Assembly: GCA_021209875.1 (NCBI GenBank)
Contig: JAGYVD010000001.1
Coordinates: 4,588,001 to 4,652,000 of the forward strand
Source: Rosellinia necatrix
Lineage: Eukaryota; Ascomycota; Sordariomycetes; Xylariales; Xylariaceae
Direction: 5' to 3'
Length of the DNA stretch: 64,000 nt
The notes under the pieces are model-generated. The model saw only the letters and a list, made by a program, of their open reading frames with translations. It was not told where the DNA came from and did not search any database. The position numbers were made by a program, and so were the translations under genes. Shown here piece after piece: positions 58,829 through 64,000 of the stretch. The first letter of the stretch is position 1; every line of letters starts with the position of its first letter.

Positions 58829-60823
58829 ATGCCAGACGAGTCTGATAGTAATTCCGGGGGAGAAGTCCCATTACCGGGTGTCCGACGACGACCATGAATT
58901 GGGCTATGATGATGATGATGTCGAAGATGTCGCTGGGGTGAGTTTCTCCCCTACCCCCTTAACCCCTCCCCCTGATTCCCCTGACCCCATCCCCCATCTC
59001 GCCACCACTCAAGATCCCCATTATCGTTAATGATACGGACATAATGCTGACGGCCAACCCTCCCCGAAGGACGAGATCCACAAGGTAGAGACATCCGCAA
59101 GCCGGGTCAGCAAGCGGAGCCGGATCTCGGACGTGCTGAGCCGGGCCGGCGGAAGCGGCGGCGGCGGCGGCGGCGCCAGACGAGATGGCGCCGACGGTGA
59201 TACCCGTCAGCGACCTGGGGCGCGGGATCGTGGGGTGGGAGGGGCCCGGGGACCCGGCGATGCCGCTGAACTTCGGGCGGCGGCGCAAGTGGGTGGCGGT
59301 GACGTGCCTGAGCCTGATCACGCTGTTCTCGCCGCTGTCGTCGTCGATCCTGGCGCCGGCGATCACGGCCATCGGCGCCGAGTTCGGCGCGGCGGACGCG
59401 GCCGCGGCGTCGCTGCCCGTCAGCATCTTCCTGCTCGGGTACGCCGTGGGGCCGCTGTTCCTGTCGCCGCTGTCGGAGGCGTACGGCCGCGCCGCCGTGC
59501 TGTCGGCCGCCAACGCCTTCTTCTGCGCCTGGCACGTCGGCTGCGCGCTCGCGCCCAGCCTCGGCGCCCTGGTCGCCTTCCGCTTCCTCTGCGGCGTCGG
59601 CGGCGCCGGCTGCATGACCCTCGGCGGCGCCGTCATCGGCGACCTCTTCCCCGTCGCCGAGCGCGGCCGGGCCCTGTCCGCCTGGAGCGTCGGCCCCATC
59701 GTCGGCCCCATCGTCGGCCCCACCCTCGGCCCCCTCGTCGGCGCCTTCGTCGTCGGCTCCGTCGGCTGGCGCTGGGACCCCTGGATCGTCTTCGTCCCGT
59801 CCACCCTCGTCACCGCCGCCCTGGCCTTCTACCTCCCCGAGACCTGCCACAAGGTCCTCATCGATCGCAAGGTCAGGCGGCTGAGCAAGGAGTTGGATCG
59901 GGATGACCTCGTGAATTGCTACGATACGCCGGCCAAGGCGAGAGTCTCGCAGACGAAGCTCATCTTGTTGGGCTTCACGCGGCCTGCGAAGATGCTGGTT
60001 TTGGCCCCTATTATTTTCCTCATGTCCGTCAATGTGGCGTTTAATTACGGTACCAGTAAGTATACATGCTTTTATTCATGGTGTGCGGCCAGGATCGTGA
60101 ACTCGGCCCCCTTTCTCACAAATACACAACGTCACGTCGCCAACTGACGCAACAAATCTTAGTGTATCTAATGTTTAACACGATCCCCCCGACATTCGAG
60201 GGCCAGTACGGCTTCCCGACGAGCCTCACGGGTCTGATATATCTCGCCATGGGGCTAGGCTACCTCGTCGGCCTGTGGAGCTTCTCGCTACTCTCGGATA
60301 AGACGGTGGTGCGCCTGACGAAGAGGAACAACGGCGTCTTCGAGCCGGAGATGCGTCTGCACCTCGTCGCTTACTATGGTATGTGCACGTTCTGCTCCCA
60401 GTGCACCATCCCCTTCATTTATATATAGAAATTGTTCCCTGCTAACCTGTGACACAGCCTGCATCTGCCCGATAACGTTCTTCTGGTACGGCTGGACGAC
60501 GTATTACAAGGTGCACTGGATCGCGCCGATCCTGAGCCTGGTCCCGTTCGGCGTGGCCATCCTCGGCGTGTACCTGCCGACGCAGGCGTACATCATCGAC
60601 GCGTACCCGCTGTACTCGGCGTCCGGGCTCGCCGCCTTCACCGTGCTGCGGAGCATCGTCGCCGCCTTCCTCCCGCTCGCCGGGCCGGCGCTGTTCGGCA
60701 CCCTCGGGCTCGGCTGGGGGGTCCTCCGTGCTCGGCTTCATCACCGTCGCGCTGATCCCGATCCCCGTGCTGGTCATCCTGTTCGGGACGAGGCTGCGGA
60801 AGAGGTTTCCGGTTAAGTTATGA
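58829..60823 (+). CDS. MFS transporter (DHA1-type drug:H+ antiporter-like), apparent frameshifts
   Basis: Polytopic plasma-membrane transporter of the major facilitator superfamily; the substrate is unknown. The conserved core is read from 59185: exons 59185-60055, 60163-60378 and 60458-60823, introns 107 and 79 nt. Signatures: GIVGWEGPGDPAMPLNF and RRRKW before helix 1; LAPAITAIGAEFG; LGYAVGPLFLSPLSEAYGR with the helix 2-3 loop motif; RFLCGVGGAG; VGPIVGPIVGPTLGPLVGAF, the antiporter-type helix 5; and YLPETCHKVLIDRK. The 3' exon leaves frame at a six-G run (60716-60721); the natural ending ...IPVLVILFGTRLRKRFPVKL is in the next frame and stops at 60823. Upstream, an acidic N-terminus from ATG 58829 (MPDESDSNSG) plus SDDDHELGYDDDDVEDVAG, a consensus intron (58938-59069) and DEIHKVETSASRVSKRSRIS look like the true start, but two more +1 shifts separate it from the core. 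Third-position GC is extreme. It could be a pseudogene or carry sequence errors. Confidence 0.75.
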
Positions 60824-61448
60824 GGTTGTTGGGAGTGAATTATGAGGTGGCTGGTAGGGTAGGCGTTATAAAAATATGTAGATGATGAAGTTTGGATATA
60901 ATTGGTTGCATAGCGTCTTGGGGGGTTACATGCGCGGTTACTCCTGCGCCATAGAACGCTTATCAAAATAGTAATAAAGAGAGCCGACCTTCGACATGGA
61001 AGGGAGATGGAGATTCATACAGAATCGCTCACAACGACTTCGCGAGATAATCCACATACAGGAGGCTCGCCACCTCATTCTCAGTGGACAGTGCTCTAGC
61101 ACATAGCCATCTCGTCAATAGATGTGGCAGAGACGAGGGCGGTACGTGAGAAAGCAGATCTTGTTGTATCCCCCCAATGATTTATCTCGCAGCTCATCCC
61201 ACCACCCCGAAAGCGAGCCTCAAGACCACGAGGCACCAAGCCTCGGCCCTCCACCCCGAAAGCAAATCACGACTGCCGGTTGCGCTCGAGGTCACAACCC
61301 CCCCTCCTCCTGCACCAGCCTCTTCCTGACCTCCCTCGTCCTCATCCGCCTCCCCACCCCCTTCCTCTCCTCCTCCTCCTCCTCCGGCCGCTCCTCCATC
61401 CCCGCCCTCTCCCTGCCCCTCCCCGCCCGCGCCCCCGGCCGCCGCGTC
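60824..61448. other. Convergent 3' region between the MFS and chitosanase genes
   Basis: No gene supported. The right half (61190-61440) is extremely pyrimidine-rich on the plus strand (CTC/CCT runs), giving a spurious open frame. Confidence 0.5.
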
Positions 61449-62638
61449 TCAGAGCTTGCTGACGAGCGAGTTGCCGAGGCACGTGATGCTGGCCTGGAAC
61501 TCGTCGAAGTTGGCGGCGTCCCAGCGCGCGCCGTCCGCGCCCGGCACGGCGGCCGCGCCCGGGAACGCGATGTACAGCACGTCCGTCTCCTCGTGGCCGT
61601 TGTTGCCCGTGATGCCCTTGCCGAAGCAGGCCGTGGCTAGCGAGATGGAGGCCTCGCCGATGACGGCCTTGGGGCCGTCGTCGCCGTTCTCGTCGCCCCA
61701 GATACCGTAGATCTGTTTTTTTTTTTTAATCGTTCTTGTCAGGTCATGTATTTCATTTTCCCCCTTGATTCTTCTTTTTTTTCCCTTCCCTTTTTTTTTT
61801 TTTTTTGCATGTCAAGTGAAAGCAATGAAAAAGAAAGAGTGAAGAGAAGGGAAGGAAATAAAAGAAAAAGGAAAAGGAAAAGGAAAAGAAAAGGGGGAAG
61901 GGGGGGGGGGTTAAATATGGCGGAACGTACCAGCTGGTCACCGCACACGACGGCCATGACGCTGAGCGGCTCGACGCCGTGGGCGCGCGGGTCGAAGTTG
62001 GCGTAGCCGGGGCGCGAGCCGACGTTGCCGAAGACGACGTACGGGTGGATATTGGCGTCGAGGTCGTCGACGCCGCGGCCGTAGCCCTGCACGACGTCGG
62101 CGAACGACGTCACCGACTGCGTGTCGCCCGAGTTGCCGCAGCGCCCGTCGTCCGCCGGCGACCCCTGCACCCCGTCGCAGTCGATGTCCATGTCCGACAG
62201 CGCCCCGCCCGTGCCCTGCTGATAGATGATCCCCTGGCTCGCCAGCCGGTCGCCGCAGTATGTGAAGTCTTCACTCCCCAACCCCCCCCTCCCCCCTTTC
62301 CGTTAGCACTTGTTTCGTGGATCTCCGGGTTCTTTGCAGTTTTGGATAGGGGGTGAGGCGTGGGTAGGGTTGGTGGAGATACGGGTACAATGTTGAGTCT
62401 TATGTGTGTGTTGGGGGGGGGGAGGGGGAGGGGGGGTGTTTGTGTCATGGTCATATTGCTTGGGCTACGCACCGTTACTGCCGTCCTCTAGGGCGTAGAA
62501 ACCACCTTGTAAGACGTTGGAGCATTGGCCCTGGCTCTTGATGCTGTTGTATAAATCCCGAACATTCTGGGGCACGTCTCTGGCAACGGAGGCGCCCACG
62601 AGTGCGGAGAGGGCGAGAAGCGCGGTTCGAGGTGCCAT
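61449..62638 (-). CDS. Secreted endo-chitosanase, glycoside hydrolase family 75
   Basis: Hydrolyses chitosan (deacetylated chitin) outside the cell. Three exons on the minus strand: 62638-62473, 62268-61931 and 61712-61449, 255 aa. Signal peptide [19 protein letters not shown], then [20 protein letters not shown]. The GH75 blocks are clear: [59 protein letters not shown], and [16 protein letters not shown] joined by splicing to [13 protein letters not shown] and [13 protein letters not shown], which hold the expected acidic catalytic pair (Asp in WGDxNGDD, Glu in GEAS). Six or more Cys are present. The introns are 204 and 218 nt, long for this window, and each is filled with homopurine/homopyrimidine tracts. 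It ends with [12 protein letters not shown]. High third-position GC in exons contrasts with the AT- or A/G-only introns. Confidence 0.95.
61780..61911. repeat. Homopurine/homopyrimidine tracts within intron 2 of the chitosanase gene
   Basis: T16 at 61791-61806, then a run of about 50 bases of only A and G at 61859-61911 made of GGAAAA units and ending in G11 (plus strand). In the transcript this is a long pyrimidine tract. Confidence 0.85.
62412..62436. repeat. G-run cluster within intron 1 of the chitosanase gene
   Basis: Four G-runs (10, 5, 1-interrupted and 6 Gs) separated by single A bases on the plus strand, a sequence compatible with a G-quadruplex on the non-transcribed or transcribed strand depending on direction. 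C7 stretches lie on the same intron at 62283-62296. Confidence 0.7.
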
Positions 62639-64000
62639 GATGAATTTTCAATCGATGAGTTTCGAAAGCGAGGTCTTCATTCAATCTCGAAGATGAGACG
62701 CGAGGGGCTGGGCGAATATTTGAAGCTACTTATGAGCTGAGATGTACTAGTTTGATAGTTTAGGGAGGATCAAGACCTCTTCGAGTTATATTTATATTAT
62801 TTGTATATATTAGGTAAGGGGAAGTAGTTATATGTATTAGATGCCAAGAGCCGTGCATTTTCATAATTCTCTCTTACTTAGGATTAGATCGTGTACCTCA
62901 GCTCCAATCGCAGCCAAGAGTAACTATACGGATCACCTTGTACACCACGAGTACGCGCTAGCGACGATCTTCGTCTATGCTCACCTGCCCATGGCTGCTT
63001 ATGGTCAGAGAGGGCAGCTAGTGTACTGCCGGTAGGATCCCAGCACCGAGTCCGTACCTGGCGGGCCGGGCATCGTGTAACATGATCAGTTGCCTGTTTT
63101 GGTGTTTCCTTTAATAATGATGTTGTTTCGCGGGAGTTCCGCCGGCCACCAAATCCCTTATAGAATAGAAACTGTCCCTCTGGGGTTTCCGAGTGGTGTA
63201 ATGCAGGGTGATGAGGTGATACATAACTAATGGGGAATTAGGGTATGAGATCGGGTATGAGATCGTGCACTGGTAAGGAGAGTGTACATCTATCTACCTC
63301 TATACTTAGGCACGGCAGCTGAGAATTCAATTCAGCATAACTACTGGGATGTATGTAAGCCCAGCAAAGCCCAGCGAAGCCCAGCGAAGCCCCAGCTGAA
63401 TCTCGCCCTGGCCCGTGATGGGGCGTAATAACGCCAAGTTCAAGCCCGGCAACTAAATTAGACGCCGTGTACCGGTTATTCGCTACTTTCTCAACCGCTA
63501 GCCTCCAATAAATATCTAGGAATTTCTTGCCGGTTACCTGCTCTTTGGATCCCGAGAGCTCTGGGTAATTTGCCACAGTACAGTGCAGAGGCAAGGTTGA
63601 GATGGCAAGGGGCGCCGAACGAAGTGGCCAGGGGAAACTAAAATATAACCTGCCTGATCTGGGGATGGAAGTCCAGCTTTAGCGCGTTTCATTTGCCAAC
63701 CTGGCGTTGCTGGCGCCAACCATCCATCCGCCATGCTGCATGCATGCGCACTCTAAATATATTATATTATATATCATATGCACACTACATCTAACACTGC
63801 ATTGAATCTATCCACCGCAGCATATTCACTTTCATGTATTCACATCCATGTGCCCGATATGTTGTTGTCCTAAAGGTTGACCAAACATGCAACTGCGCAT
63901 CGCATCGTGTCAAAGCGCTGACAGTCCATAACTCACTAGCGAAGCAGGGCATAAGCACAAGGATGGCGAGGAGAAACAAGTATCAATCCCGAATACACTC
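62639..64000. other. Right-edge region upstream of the chitosanase gene
   Basis: The first few hundred bases are the presumed chitosanase promoter. Further right are only short open frames and a small direct repeat (CCCAGCGAAG, three copies with variation, 63358-63394). An AT-rich TATATTATAT stretch lies at 63757-63778. No gene can be supported to the window end. Confidence 0.5.

Noticed and set aside
58959..59906. Long frames on the minus strand (284 and 247 codons) and the alternative plus frame from 59133 over the MFS gene
   Set aside because: GC-driven shadows; only the frame from 59185 gives MFS helices. The alternative plus frame is meaningful only in its first part as the probable N-terminal tail.
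53344..62638. A secreted-enzyme or metabolite cluster formed by CE5, MFS and GH75 genes
   Set aside because: The genes are separated by several kb, lie on both strands, and there is no backbone enzyme (polyketide or peptide synthase, terpene cyclase) or cluster regulator.

Overview
The window is nuclear DNA of a filamentous ascomycete (Pezizomycotina, probably Sordariomycetes). The supporting signs are short introns, mostly 47-240 nt, with GTRNGT donors and CTNAC/CTAAC branch sites. Intergenic space is 0.5-5 kb. The gene set is eukaryotic housekeeping (NOP12, PTA1, Sds3/Dep1, SSR4, YRA1, COA3, SHE3) plus fungal secreted enzymes. The finer placement is inference only; I did not identify a species. 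I rebuilt exon structures by hand from frame, splice signals and family resemblance. They support 21 protein genes and one intron-containing tRNA-Leu.

Layout. 1-5.3 kb: the 5' part of a YRA1/ALY mRNA-export gene (minus, runs off the left edge), an unrecognised mitochondrial-type protein (minus) and a SET-domain protein with a possible signal peptide (plus). 5.8-14.3 kb: a PI-PLC-X-like phosphodiesterase, a DGAT2/DGA1 acyltransferase with a long leader, and a triose-phosphate-transporter-family (SLC35C2/YMD8-like) membrane protein. 17-29.4 kb: an RBM42-like RNA-binding protein, 6-phosphogluconate dehydrogenase, SSR4 of SWI/SNF-RSC, and a low-complexity, probably GPI-anchored cell-surface protein with repeated LPG motifs. 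29.7-44.4 kb is the densest block: NOP12, an aspartyl-protease-fold membrane protein without its first catalytic motif, a GH47 mannosidase, an Sds3/Dep1-type deacetylase-complex subunit, COA3 and symplekin/PTA1. 44.4-64 kb is sparse: a SHE3-like coiled-coil protein, tRNA-Leu(CAA), a CE5 acetylxylan esterase/cutinase, an MFS transporter that carries apparent +1 frameshifts, and a GH75 chitosanase. It also holds long gene-free stretches with AT-rich, possibly decayed repeat DNA.

How genes relate. There is no operon-like or biosynthetic cluster. Several genes serve the flow of mRNA and protein (YRA1, PTA1, SHE3, NOP12, SSR4, Sds3). Others serve lipid or carbon metabolism (DGAT2, PI-PLC, GND1) and the cell wall or secretion (GH47, CE5, GH75, GPI protein). 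The A1-like protein and the GH47 gene are divergent across about 0.6 kb, and COA3 and PTA1 are divergent across about 1.3 kb. A short motif built from TAGG/CCTA units (often the palindrome ACCTAGGT) recurs in almost every intergenic region and nearly never in exons.

The points most worth a second look are the multi-frameshifted MFS gene, the pseudo-aspartyl protease, the LPG-repeat surface protein, the unknown mitochondrial protein, the long second intron of YRA1, and the dispersed TAGG motif.
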